64,000 nucleotides of DNA from JADGHX01 sp963837755 (GCA_963837755.1 CAWIOP010000002.1:434001-498000); one strand, 5' to 3'; shown: positions 9,194-19,147, numbered from the stretch's first letter. Numbers and translations: made by a program. Notes: generated by a model from the letters alone, not told the origin.

Positions 9194-10145
9194 ATGAACA
9201 GAGCACGACTGAAGACCGCGCTGATTGTCGGCGCCACGATGGGCGCAATCGGAATCAGCGCCCACGCGCAGATTCAGAGTGCCGAAGTCACCGGCGGAAA
9301 AGTGCAGGGAGTGGTTGTGAATGACATCGCTTCATTCAAGGGTATGCCGTTCGCCGCGTCAGCAGCGGGAGAGAATCGCTGGAGAGCACCGCAACCCGTG
9401 ACGCCCCGGAAGGCAGTCAAAACGGCAAATGCGTTTGCCCCGGCGTGTGTCCAGGACACGGCCTTCGCCGTGCGCCTCGGTGCTCCGCCAGATGTGAGTG
9501 AAGATTGCCTGTATCTGAATGTCTGGACACCCGCAAAGACTGCGGGCGACAAGCTCCCTGTCATGGTGTGGATCTACGGCGGCGCTTTCATCGGGGGCGG
9601 CACCAACTGGCCGATGTATGACGGTACACGCCTCGCCGAGAAGGGCGTGGTGCTCGTGTCGGTCGCGTATCGCGTGGGGGTATTCGGCTTTCTTGCGCAT
9701 CCCGATCTCAGCAAGGAACACTGGCCGCGGCGGAAGGCACGGGTAAGAGGTTTCTGACGGCACTGGCCGTGAGTGATATCAAAGCGGCGCGCGCGGTACC
9801 CACCGACAAAGTGATGGCCGCGACGCGCGGCTTCCGGGGCACGTTCTGGCCGACTGTCGACGGCCACGTGATTCTCGGCGACGAGTACGAGCTGTATCGC
9901 GCGGGCCGGTTCAACGACACGCCCATACTCATCGGCACGAACTCCGACGAGGGCGCGGCGTTCACGGGCCCGAAGGCGACGCCTGCGAGCTATGAACAGC
10001 AAGTTCGCGCGGGGTATGGCGCCAAAGCGGATGTGATTCTGGCTGCCAACCCTCATGCCACCGATGCCGAGGCACACACGGCCGCCAGGAACCTGTTCCG
10101 GGATTCCGTGTTCGCGTGGTCGACGTGGCGCTGGGCGAGCCTGCA
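9194..10145 (+). pseudogene. Type-B carboxylesterase with central deletion
   Basis: The ATG at 9194 starts a signal peptide (IGISAHAQ) and the N-terminal part of a type-B carboxylesterase, including SEDCLYLNVWTP and the oxyanion strand VMVWIYGGAFIGGG. After HPDLSKE (about 9714) the frame breaks. From about 9722 a second frame continues with the later part (LAAAEGTGKRFLTAL, then PILIGTNSDEGAAF with the acidic catalytic residue). The nucleophile elbow GESAG and about 130 residues are missing. The second piece then runs into FAWSTWRWASLQ and is cut by a receptor fragment at about 10145, losing the catalytic His. The product cannot be active. Confidence 0.8.
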
Positions 10146-10147
10146 AT

Positions 10148-11506
10148 CGCGCCTATCGCAATCTCGATGCGCTCTTCATCCGTGACGGCGACAACACGCC
10201 GTTCACGTATCGCGAAACCGTCAACGACGACCAGCAACATCAGTTCAGCCAGGAGCTGCAGTTGTCGGGCGTGAGCTTCAGCGACCGGCTCAACTGGCTG
10301 CTCGGCGCCTACTACATCGACGAGAACGCTACCGAGCACGGCAAGGCGAATCTTGCGATCGGCACATTCTCGGCGCTCCAGGCCCTGGTGCTGCCGGCCG
10401 GCACGACGTGGTGCGGCCTGCCCGGCGCGAATCCGCGGCCGATCGCATCGTGCCCACCGCCGCTGCGCTTTGGGGGTGCCGGCAATCCAAACAACGTCGG
10501 CGTGGATGTCGGCGTCAACCTGTTCACGCGAGTCGCGAACGAATCCACGGCCTTCTTCGGGCAGGGCACCTACAAGCTCACGGACAAACTGAGCACGACC
10601 GTTGGCCTTCGCTGGACGCAGGATCGCAAGCGCCTGCAGCTGATCCATCGGCGCGAGGCGAGCGGGGCCTACGTGGTGGGTGCACCCGGCACGCAGGACA
10701 CCTTCCGAGACGACTGGTCGCAGATCACGCCGAAACTAGGGCTCGAGCTCCAAGCGAACCCTGATGTGCTGTTCTACGCGTCCTACGCGAAAGGCTACAA
10801 GAGCGGCGGCTTCAACGGGCGCCCGCTCTCCGGTATCCAGGAAGTGCTGACTCCCTACGATCCGGAGACCGTGAAGAGCTACGAAGTCGGCGCAAAGACC
10901 GGCTGGTTCGATCGGCGCGTGACCGCGAACCTGGCGCTGTTCTACAACGACTACAAGGACATGCAGCTCACGATCAACGCCACCCCGCAGAACTTCGTGC
11001 GCAATGCGGGCGCCGCGGAGATCCAGGGCGCGGAGCTCGAAGTCGTGAGCCGGCTCGCTCGCGGTCTCGACTTCAATTTCTCCGCAGGCTATCTCGATTC
11101 AAAATACACCGAGCTCGATCCGCAGCTCGCGACGCTGAATCCGCCGCTCACGCTGGCGATGCACCTGGTGAAGGCGCCGACGTGGACGCTGTCCACCGGG
11201 CTGCAATATGCGTTCGCCGTCGGCGAAGCGGGGCATGTCACGCTGCGTGGCGACTGGTCGTACAAGACGCGGGTATACGAAGATGTGTTCAACGATCCCC
11301 GGCTCGTGCAGCCCGGCTTCGGCATCGTGAACGCCTACGCCTCGTTCACGACCCAAAACGACCGATGGGACATCGCGCTCTTCGGCACCAATCTCACGGA
11401 CGAGCGTTACCGGCTCTCCGGCAATTCGAGCGTGGGTTTCGGTCTTGCGGAAAGCACGTTCGCGGCGCCCCGCGAGTGGGGCGCCACGCTCAAGTACCGA
11501 TTCTGA
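10148..11506 (+). pseudogene. TonB-dependent receptor, C-terminal barrel fragment
   Basis: From about 10148 the frame reads a receptor barrel (AYRNLDALFIRDGDNTPFTY, later KGYKSGGFNGRP and the closing LKYRF). No signal peptide, TonB box or plug is present; the fragment is joined directly to an esterase remnant. About 450 barrel residues remain out of a usual 750-800. The barrel sequence is otherwise free of frame breaks, so the loss is one clean deletion. It cannot be exported as it stands. Its 3' end overlaps the 3' end of the convergent regulator gene by 100 bases. Confidence 0.8.
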
Positions 11507-12846
11507 GCCTTTGTGTTCCCCGAGCGATGGATCAGCGCGGTGCGGCGTTGGCCGCCGTTGCCGGCTGGTGCGCCACGGGGGGCGGGCATCGGATTGAGGT
11601 CGACGATTGCGGCTGTGAGGTCCGTTTGCTTGAAGCCGGTCACGGTGAGCAGCGCCTCGAACGAACCGGCCGGCTCGCGCATCTGCGAGCGCAGGCGGGC
11701 TTCAACGTCAGCCAGACCCTCTGGTGAAGTCATGGTGCGCACGATCTGCAGTACGCCCGCGTTTCGCGCCCCGGCTGTGAGAATCATGATGTGGTTGCCG
11801 GTGGGCCCCACGAACTTCGCAGCGAGGGCGTAATCGACGTGCTGGGCACCGAGCGTGCCCTCGGGCGTGTAAGTCTTCCCGGTCGCCATGTCCGTGATCG
11901 TGGAACCTTCGTTGCTGTACCGATAACGGGACTGGAGGGCGTAGTGGCTCCCGAGCGGCCCAAGACGCACCATCGGCCCGAGATAGACGATGTCGTTGTT
12001 GCGGACCTCGTCGACCGACACATCGTCCTGCGCCAGCACCTCGATGTGCCGCCCGGGGCGGTCGATGATGCGCAGGACCGAGGCCATGCCGATTGCCACG
12101 GTCTTCTGGACCATTGTGACGTAGCGCTGCCCGCGCTCGGTGGCGAACGAAGGGTTGCTCGCGAGCAGCGCGCGCAACTCCTCGCTCGAATTGATGCCGG
12201 AGTCGCGGACCGTGAGCGTGCGGCCAGTCTTCGCATCGAGCTGGGTGAACATGAAGAGGTCGCCCAGGATCAGCGTCACCGGGCGATTGCTCTTCACCAG
12301 GTCGGACCAGAGCGGGCTCTCACGTACGCGTGTGAGCTGAGAGTCGGGCGCGCCCGCTGCGACGGTGGCCGGCCGGCTCCATAGGTAGAGGTTGAGAACC
12401 GCGGAGACTGCGAGCACGGCGAGCGAGGCCGCAGCCACCCATTTCCATTTCGACGACGCCCGTGACGGCGCGGCCGTTGCTGCGAATGGAACGGCCGTTG
12501 CCGGGGATGGAACGGGTTCGTTGCGGATTACGGTGAGTCGATAGCCGCCCTTCGGTATGTCGAAGCGCAGCTCGTCATCGCGACCGGGCCCCGTGTAGTA
12601 CTCGGCCAGCTTCTGCCGCAGCGTGCGCACGGACACGCGCACGATCGAGTGTTCGGCCCCGCTGAACGACGGGTCTTTGCCGAACACATCGAATGCAATC
12701 TCGGTCTCTTTCGGCGCTTCATCGCGCAGCGAACGGCCGGCAAGATAGCGCAGCAGCTTGCGCGAGGTCTCCGACTTCGCCAGTTGCTCCGAGGCCAGCA
12801 TCTTGTCGAGCTGTTGCCGGATGAGTGCTGGGTCGACGCCGATCAC
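11407..12846 (-). CDS. Membrane-anchored winged-helix regulator
   Basis: A 479-residue protein. Residues 5-105 match a winged-helix domain found at the N-terminus of regulators in Acidobacteria and some proteobacteria, with RKLLRYLAGRSL, KETEIAFDVFGKDPSF and SIVRVSVRTLRQKLAEYY as hallmarks. A wing with FDIPKGGYRLTV follows. A single membrane helix lies at about residues 138-156 (WVAAASLAVLAVSAVLNLYL), and the remaining 300 residues should be periplasmic. This is a one-component, ToxR/CadC-like layout: DNA binding in the cytoplasm, sensing outside. The gene is divergent from the DUF1592 operon starting at 13025 and is a likely regulator of it. The C-terminal 33 residues are antisense to the receptor fragment and may be a read-through tail. 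Confidence 0.75.
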   Translation of the reverse strand: MIGVDPALIRQQLDKMLASEQLAKSETSRKLLRYLAGRSLRDEAPKETEIAFDVFGKDPSFSGAEHSIVRVSVRTLRQKLAEYYTGPGRDDELRFDIPKGGYRLTVIRNEPVPSPATAVPFAATAAPSRASSKWKWVAAASLAVLAVSAVLNLYLWSRPATVAAGAPDSQLTRVRESPLWSDLVKSNRPVTLILGDLFMFTQLDAKTGRTLTVRDSGINSSEELRALLASNPSFATERGQRYVTMVQKTVAIGMASVLRIIDRPGRHIEVLAQDDVSVDEVRNNDIVYLGPMVRLGPLGSHYALQSRYRYSNEGSTITDMATGKTYTPEGTLGAQHVDYALAAKFVGPTGNHIMILTAGARNAGVLQIVRTMTSPEGLADVEARLRSQMREPAGSFEALLTVTGFKQTDLTAAIVDLNPMPAPRGAPAGNGGQRRTALIHRSGNTKAQNRYLSVAPHSRGAANVLSARPKPTLELPESR

Positions 12847-12962
12847 GCCGGGCAGTATGGACCGCGCGATCCGGTGCGTCGAGACAGGAACGACCGTCAG
12901 CCGAACGTTAGTAACGTCACTCTAACCGTTTGAGACTTCCGCAATTGCGCCGTGTGCGTGAA

Positions 12963-13017
12963 AAAGCCCTCCGACGACTGCGGCCGCAAAACGGGCCGCC
13001 TGAAGTGAGGGGGCTTT
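12963..13017. promoter_or_regulatory. Stable hairpin before the DUF1592 operon
   Basis: The arms AAAGCCC (12963-12969) and GGGCTTT (13011-13017) enclose a second stem (GCGGCC/GGCCGC at about 12980 and 12994). The structure ends eight bases before the ATG of the DUF1592 gene, so it would form in the mRNA leader or mask the ribosome binding site. It could be an attenuator, an mRNA stabiliser or a terminator remnant. The sequence alone does not decide. Confidence 0.4.
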
Positions 13018-13024
13018 CCGTCAG

Positions 13025-15376
13025 ATGCATATTGTCCGGAAGATTGCGGCGGCTGGCTGCGCGACGCTCGCGTGCGCCGTTGTGGCGTTGGCTACGATAC
13101 TGCCGGCCCGAGAGGTGGCCGCACGAGCCCCGACGCCGGTTGCGGACACGCCATCACCGAAGCACTGGGACGTGCTCCGCAAATACTGCACCGAGTGCCA
13201 CAACACCACGGACTGGGCCGGCGGCGTCGCCCTCGACGCGCTGAGCGCCGCCGACATCGCGAACGACTCGGAGACGTGGGAAAAGGCGATCCGCAAGCTC
13301 GAGACCGGCATGATGCCGCCCCCCGGCAAGCCGCGCCCGACGCGCGCCGTGCTGGAAGCCTTCGCCGGTGAGCTCGCCGGCCGGCTCGACAAGGCAGGGC
13401 TTGCGCATCCATACCCTGGCACCAAGTCCCTGCATAGGCTGAATCGCACCGAGTATGCGAACGCCGTTCGCGACGTACTCGGCCTGCGGGTTGGTGTCAC
13501 CGCGCTGCTGCCCGCCGACGATTCGGCTGAGGGCTTTGACAATATCGCGGACGTGCTCAGCGTCTCGCCCACGCTGATCCAGAGCTATGTCTCGGCCGCA
13601 ATGAAGATCAGCCGCGAGGCGGTGGGCGACCGGACGATGCAGCCGACGCTCATAAAATACGCGGCGCCGTCGGGGCTCTCCCAGCAGGAACATATCGAAG
13701 GTCTGCCGCTCGGCACGCGCGGCGGCATCCGCTTCACGCACAACTTCCCGCTCGATGCCGAGTACGAGTTTCGCATCTCGGCCGGCGGCGGCTTCCGCTT
13801 CGCAGGCCCTGCGGGCGGCCCGGCGCCGCTGCTCGACGTGACGCTCAACGGGGCGCCGGTAAAGGGGCCCGATCCGCGCAAACTCAGGATCAAGGTGCCC
13901 GCGGGCCCGCAGACCATGACTATTGCGCTGGTCGAGCGGCGCCGCTGGGTGGGTGTCGACGACCTGTACGCAAAGACAGGCGGACGTCGCGACGACTTCG
14001 AGAACGTCACCATCAACGGCCCCTTCAATCCGAGCGGGCCGGGAGACACGCCCAGCCGTCGCGCCATCTTCGTGTGCCACCCCCAGGACGCGGCGGCCGA
14101 AACACCGTGCGCGCGGCAGATCCTCGCACACCTGGCGACGCGTGCGTATCGACGGCCGATGCAGCCTGACGATCCGTCGGTCGATCCGCTGATGAAGTTC
14201 TACGCTGCCGGGCGCAAGGATCGGGACTTCGACACGGGCATACAGCACGGCATCGCGCGACTGCTGGCCGATCCACAATTTCTCTATCGTATGGAAGCCG
14301 ACCGCACCGATCTCGCGGACGGCTCGATCTATCGCATCAGCGATCTCGAGCTGGCATCGCGGCTCTCTTTTTTCCTGTGGAGCACGGTGCCCGATGAAGA
14401 GCTGCTGAAGGTCGCGAGCGAGAACCGGCTCAGCGACCCGCAAGTGCTCGAGAAGCAGGTGCGGCGCATGCTGGCCGATCCGCGCTCCAGCGAGCTCATC
14501 GACAACTTCGTGGGCCAGTGGCTGCACCTGCGCGAGCTGCGTAACGCGCAGCCTTCCGATCGCGAGTTCGACGAGAACCTGCGCGAGGCTTTCGAGCAGG
14601 AAACGCAGATGCTGTTCGCAAACATCGTGCGCGAGGACCGACCGGTGCTCGACCTGCTCGATGCGAACTACACGTTCGTGAACGGGCGGTTGGCGCGTCA
14701 CTACGGCCTTCGTGACGTGCGGGGCAGCTATATGCGGCGCGTGTCCTTGCCCCAGGATTCGCCGCGCCGTGGCGTGCTGGGCCAGGGCAGCATTCTCACT
14801 GTGACATCCGTCGGCGATCGCACCTCGCCCGTGATTCGTGGCGCGTGGGTGATGGAAAACCTGATGGGCGCGCCAGTGCCGCGCCCCCCTCCGGGCGTCG
14901 AAGCGGATCTCAAGGCGGAAGAGGCGTCGAAGCCGAGCACCGTTCGCGAGCGGCTCGAACGCCACCGCACGAGTCCGTCGTGCGCGATGTGCCACCAGAT
15001 CATGGATCCAATCGGCTTCTCGCTCGAGAACTTCGATCTCGTGGGCCGCTGGCGCGATCACGACGGGCCGAGCCCCGTCGACACGAGCGGCAATCTCGTC
15101 GACGGCACGCCGCTGTCGAGTCCGCAGGCGCTGCGCGCGGCACTGCTGGCGCGCAAGGACTCGTTCGTCACCGCGTTCACGGAAAGGCTTCTGACGTACG
15201 CGCTTGGGCGTCGCATCGAGTACTTCGACCAGCCGGCGATTCGTGAAGTCGTGCGCAACGCCGACCGGCAGAACGACCGCTTCTCCGCATTCGTGCTCGG
15301 CATCGTCGCGAGTGAACCCTTTCAGTTCAAGGCAAAGGCATCGCATGCAAAACAGACTCAAACCGCGAACCGCTGA
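13025..15376 (+). CDS. Di-haem DUF1587/1592/1588/1585 exported protein
   Basis: A 783-residue protein with an N-terminal signal segment (about residues 1-33). The haem site CTECH is at residues 55-59 and a second, CAMCH, at 653-657. Between and after them the block order fits the planctomycete-type cytochrome family: DUF1587 (SLHRLNRTEYANAVRDVLGL), a carbohydrate-binding-like beta region, DUF1592/1595 (LASRLSFFLWSTVPDEELL), DUF1588 (RRGVLGQGSILTVTSVGDRTSP) and DUF1585 at the end (ERLLTYALGRRIEYFD). Such proteins are abundant in Planctomycetes and occur with DUF1552 proteins; no reaction is established. Here it heads an operon with exported VOC, DUF1552 and ankyrin proteins, so it probably carries out or supports a periplasmic redox step. 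Confidence 0.88.
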   Translation: MHIVRKIAAAGCATLACAVVALATILPAREVAARAPTPVADTPSPKHWDVLRKYCTECHNTTDWAGGVALDALSAADIANDSETWEKAIRKLETGMMPPPGKPRPTRAVLEAFAGELAGRLDKAGLAHPYPGTKSLHRLNRTEYANAVRDVLGLRVGVTALLPADDSAEGFDNIADVLSVSPTLIQSYVSAAMKISREAVGDRTMQPTLIKYAAPSGLSQQEHIEGLPLGTRGGIRFTHNFPLDAEYEFRISAGGGFRFAGPAGGPAPLLDVTLNGAPVKGPDPRKLRIKVPAGPQTMTIALVERRRWVGVDDLYAKTGGRRDDFENVTINGPFNPSGPGDTPSRRAIFVCHPQDAAAETPCARQILAHLATRAYRRPMQPDDPSVDPLMKFYAAGRKDRDFDTGIQHGIARLLADPQFLYRMEADRTDLADGSIYRISDLELASRLSFFLWSTVPDEELLKVASENRLSDPQVLEKQVRRMLADPRSSELIDNFVGQWLHLRELRNAQPSDREFDENLREAFEQETQMLFANIVREDRPVLDLLDANYTFVNGRLARHYGLRDVRGSYMRRVSLPQDSPRRGVLGQGSILTVTSVGDRTSPVIRGAWVMENLMGAPVPRPPPGVEADLKAEEASKPSTVRERLERHRTSPSCAMCHQIMDPIGFSLENFDLVGRWRDHDGPSPVDTSGNLVDGTPLSSPQALRAALLARKDSFVTAFTERLLTYALGRRIEYFDQPAIREVVRNADRQNDRFSAFVLGIVASEPFQFKAKASHAKQTQTANR

Positions 15377-16241
15377 CGGGGCGCTGTCGCGCCGGGCGAT
15401 GCTGCGGGGTCTCGGCCTGGCAGCGTTGCTGCCGATCGTTCCTTCATTGAGTGGCGCGCAAGGTGCCGGCGCCGGTGCGAGCGCTGGTGCTGGTACGAGC
15501 GTCGGTCCCCAGTTGCCACTCAGGACTACCGGGCTCGAGCACATGGGCACGGTGGTGCCGGATGTCGAAGCCGCAGGCAAGTTCTACGGGCGCCTCTTCA
15601 ATCCCGAGCTCTGTAAAGAGAAGGAGCCGCCGCTTCGCTACTACGTGACGCTCGGCGTCGGCTACCTCGCACTCGGCAGCCGTGCCAACCAGCCGAAAGC
15701 GTTCTTCGATCACTTCTGCGCGCTCGTGCAGGACTACAACCCGCAGTCGATGGGCGAGGAGTTGAAGAGCAAGGGCCTGCCCGCCGGCCGCTTCGGAATC
15801 ATCCCCGATCCCGATGGCATCGGCCTGCAACTGCTCGGCGTGCCGGGCGGGCTGGCCAAATCCACGGAAGCCGCCGGCCGCATCGTCGAAGGCGATGCGC
15901 TGGTGAAGCCCATTGGCCTTCACGAAGTCGTCCTGCACGTGCCGGATATCGAGAAGTCCCTCGGCTTCTATCGGCAGTTCTTCGGCAAGGAGTCCCTTCG
16001 CTCTCACGGGCCGGAAAGCGCGGCGTTCGAAATCTCCGGCACACGTCTCGTCATCGGGACGGCCGCCGCCGGCGAAGAGCCGCGCATCGACCGCATCGGC
16101 ATCAAGGTGCATCCGTTCGATAGCGCATCGGTCGGCAAGGAGCTGACGAAGATGGGCGCGACGCTGGAGAAGGCCAGCGCGAAGGGCGCGCTGCGCTTCC
16201 GCGATCCGATCGGCCTCGCGATGGAGCTGTTGCCGGCCTGA
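15345..16241 (+). CDS. Tat-exported double VOC-domain protein
   Basis: The start at ATG 15345 overlaps the previous gene by 32 bases. The N-terminus has a twin-arginine signal (SRRAMLRGLGLAALLP). Two vicinal-oxygen-chelate repeats follow: about residues 60-165 (LEHMGTVVPDVEAAGKFYG) and 185-298 (LHEVVLHVPDIEKSLGFY). VOC proteins include extradiol dioxygenases, glyoxalases and isomerases that bind one metal ion. The Tat signal suggests the protein folds and takes its cofactor in the cytoplasm before export. Its partner genes on both sides are also exported. I infer a periplasmic dioxygenase-, lyase- or binding-type role; the exact chemistry cannot be read from the sequence. Confidence 0.8.
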   Translation: MQNRLKPRTADGALSRRAMLRGLGLAALLPIVPSLSGAQGAGAGASAGAGTSVGPQLPLRTTGLEHMGTVVPDVEAAGKFYGRLFNPELCKEKEPPLRYYVTLGVGYLALGSRANQPKAFFDHFCALVQDYNPQSMGEELKSKGLPAGRFGIIPDPDGIGLQLLGVPGGLAKSTEAAGRIVEGDALVKPIGLHEVVLHVPDIEKSLGFYRQFFGKESLRSHGPESAAFEISGTRLVIGTAAAGEEPRIDRIGIKVHPFDSASVGKELTKMGATLEKASAKGALRFRDPIGLAMELLPA

Positions 16242-16260
16242 GCCGGAGGAGCGAAAGCGA

Positions 16261-17586
16261 ATGAACTTCCTGACGAAGCGGCATCTCTCACGGCGCGCAA
16301 TGCTGCGCGGAGCGGGCGCGATGCTGGCGCTGCCGCTGCTGGACTCGATGATTCCCGCGGGCGTTGCCCGGGCCGCCACGGCGCAGCTGCGCCAGCGGCT
16401 GGGGTGCATCTACGTGCCGCACGGCGCGGTGATGAGCAAGTGGACACCCGCCCAGGTCGGCGCCGGCTTCGAATTTCCCGACACGCTGAAGCCGCTCGAG
16501 CCGTTCCGCGAGCGGATCAACGTCGTCAGCAACCTGTATCTGCCGAACGCTTATGGGCAGGACGCATCGGCGGGCGCTAATCACACACGCTCGTCGGCGG
16601 TGTATCTCACCGGCGCCAGGCCGGGAACGGGCTCCGAGGCTGAGCTCGGCATCAGTGCGGATCAGCTGGCGGCGAAGCACATCAGTCAGGACGCGCCGCT
16701 GCCGTCACTGGAGCTGTCCATCGAAGACGGCAGCCTGAGCTGCGGAGCAGGGCTCTCGTGTGCTTACCGGAACACGATTGCGTGGCAGACGCCGAAGTCA
16801 CCGCTGCCGATGGAGAACAACCCGCAGGTTGTCTTCGAGCGGCTGTTCGGTGACGGCAGCACTTCGGAAGAACGTGCCGCGCGTCGCGCCGAAGCGCGCA
16901 GCCTGCTCGACTCCATCACCGACGAAGTCGCGTCGCTGCAGAGGAAGTTGCCGGCGACCGATCGCACTCGTCTCGATCGATACCTGACGGACGTTCGTGA
17001 AGTCGAGCGTCGCATCGCGCTCGCTGCTCAGCAGATCCCGCAGGGCCTGAAGCTGCCCACCGCGCCGAGCGGCATTCCCGACGACTTCGACGCGCACATC
17101 AAGCTGATGTTCGACCTGCAGGTGCTCGCCTGGCAGGCCGACGTCACGCGCGTGACGACGCTGATGTTCGCGAAGGAAGTGAGCAACGCAGTGTTCCCGG
17201 CGAGTGGCATCCGCGATCCGTTCCACAACCTTTCGCACCACTCGAACGTGCCGGACAACATCGCGAAGCTCGCGCAGCTCAACCAGTATCACGTGAAGAC
17301 CTTCGCATACCTGGTGCAGAAGCTGAAGGACACGCCGGACGGCGACGGCACGCTGCTCGATCACTCGATCGTGATGTACGGCAGCGGCATGAGCAACAGT
17401 AACCAGCACGACCACGATCCGCTGCCGATCGTTCTCGCTGGCGGCGCGGCCGGGAAGCTCAGAGGCGGTCGTCACATCAAGGTCGCGCCAAAGACGCCCC
17501 TCTCGAACCTGCTGCTCGCGATACTCGAAAAGCTCGGTGTGCCCGATCAGTCGTTCGGCGACAGCACGGGCGCGGTGGAGATCTGA
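16261..17586 (+). CDS. Tat-exported DUF1552 (HXXSHH) protein
   Basis: A 441-residue protein. The start follows GGAGCGAAAGCG closely. The N-terminus carries a Tat signal (LSRRAMLRGAGAMLALPLLD). The body matches the DUF1552 family: RLGCIYVPHGAVM early, and the diagnostic HNLSHH of the HXXSHH motif at about residue 322, followed by an alkaline-phosphatase-superfamily-like ending with YGSGMSNSNQHDHDPLPIVL. The family is nearly always next to DUF1592 proteins, as here. The His cluster suggests a metal site. The reaction is unknown; a hydrolase or metal-dependent partner of the di-haem protein is an inference. Confidence 0.88.
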   Translation: MNFLTKRHLSRRAMLRGAGAMLALPLLDSMIPAGVARAATAQLRQRLGCIYVPHGAVMSKWTPAQVGAGFEFPDTLKPLEPFRERINVVSNLYLPNAYGQDASAGANHTRSSAVYLTGARPGTGSEAELGISADQLAAKHISQDAPLPSLELSIEDGSLSCGAGLSCAYRNTIAWQTPKSPLPMENNPQVVFERLFGDGSTSEERAARRAEARSLLDSITDEVASLQRKLPATDRTRLDRYLTDVREVERRIALAAQQIPQGLKLPTAPSGIPDDFDAHIKLMFDLQVLAWQADVTRVTTLMFAKEVSNAVFPASGIRDPFHNLSHHSNVPDNIAKLAQLNQYHVKTFAYLVQKLKDTPDGDGTLLDHSIVMYGSGMSNSNQHDHDPLPIVLAGGAAGKLRGGRHIKVAPKTPLSNLLLAILEKLGVPDQSFGDSTGAVEI

Positions 17587-17587
17587 G

Positions 17588-19147
17588 ATGAATCTCACGT
17601 GTGTGTGTTTCGCGGCGGTTTCTGCACTCGCGCTGGCCTGTGCCAGCGCCGCCGATGGCGCCGCCGCCGCAAGTGCCGTCAATGCGCCGGCAGGATCGCA
17701 GGGCATCGGCGACGTGGCCGAGCGCGGCGACATCGAGGGGGTGCGCGCGCTCATCCGGAAGCACGTGGACGTGAATGCGCCGAGCGCGGACGGAACGCCC
17801 GCGCTTCACTGGATCGTGCGCATGCAGGATGTGGAGACGGCGCGCCTGCTGCTGAAGGCCGGCGCCCAGGCCGATGCGGGCAATCGCTACGGCGTGCGCC
17901 CGCTGCATCTCGCCATCAACAATGGTGACGTGGCGATGGTGAAGCTGCTGCTCGCCGCGAAGGCCGATCCGAGCTCGTCAGATTCGACGGGCGAGACCTG
18001 CCTCATCATGGCGTCACGCGCCGGCAACCTCGACGTCGTCGACGCATTGCTCGACAAGCGCGCCGCAGTCGATGGTGCCGATCCCGAATATCACCAGACG
18101 CCATTGATGTTCGCGGCGCGAGCCGGCCACGCGCAGATCGTGAGCGTGCTCCTCAAGCACGGCGCGAAGGTCGACGCGCAAACGCGAACCGGTGAGACGC
18201 CGAGGTTCCGCACGCCCAGCTCCAACAGCGGCTCGAAGGGCGCGGGCATCGTGCGCGGGGGCTGGCCCGAGCGCGGTGAGCGGGATCCCACGCCGGGCGC
18301 GAAGACTCCGCTTCTATATGCGACGCGTGAGGGACACGACGACGTCGCGAAGCTGCTGCTGGACTCCGGCGCCGCGATCGAGAAGCCTGACGCGGACGGC
18401 GTGACGCCGCTGCTGATGGCCGTGCTGAACGGCCATGTGTCGCTGGCGCAGATGCTGATCGCGCGCGGCGCGCGCGTGAACGTTGCCGACTGGTACGGGG
18501 AAACTCCGCTATGGGCCGCCGTCGATCTGCGCAACCTCGATGTGTCCGGCCCGACGCGCGACAACGGCGTCGATCGCGAAGCCGCTTTCGGCCTGATCAG
18601 GCTGTTGCTGGACAAAGGCGCCGATCCTGACGCGCGCACCAGGGAGTATCCGCCGCAGCGGCGCTGGATCACGCGCCTCGGCTCCGTGGCGTGGGTCGAC
18701 TTCACCGGCCAGACGCCGTTCCTGCGCGCGGCGTTTGCGGGCGACGTGAAGACGATGCGTCTGCTCGTCGAGCATCACGCGGACCCGAACATCAACACGT
18801 TCAACGGCACCACGCCACTCATGGCCGCAGCCGGCGTGAATTGGACGCTCTCGCAGACCTTCGATGAAGGCCCAGGGCATCTGCTCGAAGCCGTGAAGCT
18901 CGCGCAATCCCTCGGCAACGACGTGAACGCGACGAACGAGATGGGCCTGCAGGCCATTCATGGAGCGGCGAATCGCGGCTCCGACGACATCATCCGATTT
19001 CTGGTGGAGAAGGGCGCACGACTCGACGTCGCCGACAAGCAGGGCCGCACTCCCATGACGTGGGCGAAGGGCGTGTTTCTCGCGACCCATCCACCCGAAG
19101 CGAAGCCCAGGACGATCGCTTTGCTCACACAACTACAAGGCGGGTAG
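17588..19147 (+). CDS. Exported ankyrin-repeat protein
   Basis: The ATG at 17588 lies one base after the DUF1552 stop. A signal peptide (residues 1-25, LALACASAADG) is followed by about ten ankyrin repeats, for example GTPALHWIVRMQDVETARLL, GVRPLHLAINNGDVAMVKLL and GVTPLLMAVLNGHVSLAQML. A non-repeat insertion at about residues 205-235 interrupts the array. Ankyrin arrays bind proteins, so a periplasmic scaffold holding the DUF1592, VOC and DUF1552 proteins together is an attractive reading. Length is 519 residues from this start. It belongs to the same transcription unit as its upstream genes and probably the receptor downstream. Confidence 0.88.
   Translation: MNLTCVCFAAVSALALACASAADGAAAASAVNAPAGSQGIGDVAERGDIEGVRALIRKHVDVNAPSADGTPALHWIVRMQDVETARLLLKAGAQADAGNRYGVRPLHLAINNGDVAMVKLLLAAKADPSSSDSTGETCLIMASRAGNLDVVDALLDKRAAVDGADPEYHQTPLMFAARAGHAQIVSVLLKHGAKVDAQTRTGETPRFRTPSSNSGSKGAGIVRGGWPERGERDPTPGAKTPLLYATREGHDDVAKLLLDSGAAIEKPDADGVTPLLMAVLNGHVSLAQMLIARGARVNVADWYGETPLWAAVDLRNLDVSGPTRDNGVDREAAFGLIRLLLDKGADPDARTREYPPQRRWITRLGSVAWVDFTGQTPFLRAAFAGDVKTMRLLVEHHADPNINTFNGTTPLMAAAGVNWTLSQTFDEGPGHLLEAVKLAQSLGNDVNATNEMGLQAIHGAANRGSDDIIRFLVEKGARLDVADKQGRTPMTWAKGVFLATHPPEAKPRTIALLTQLQGG

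Noticed and set aside
13154..15580. 808-residue minus-strand ORF opposite the DUF1592 gene
   Set aside because: No ribosome binding site and no family; the plus strand has two haem motifs and all family blocks.
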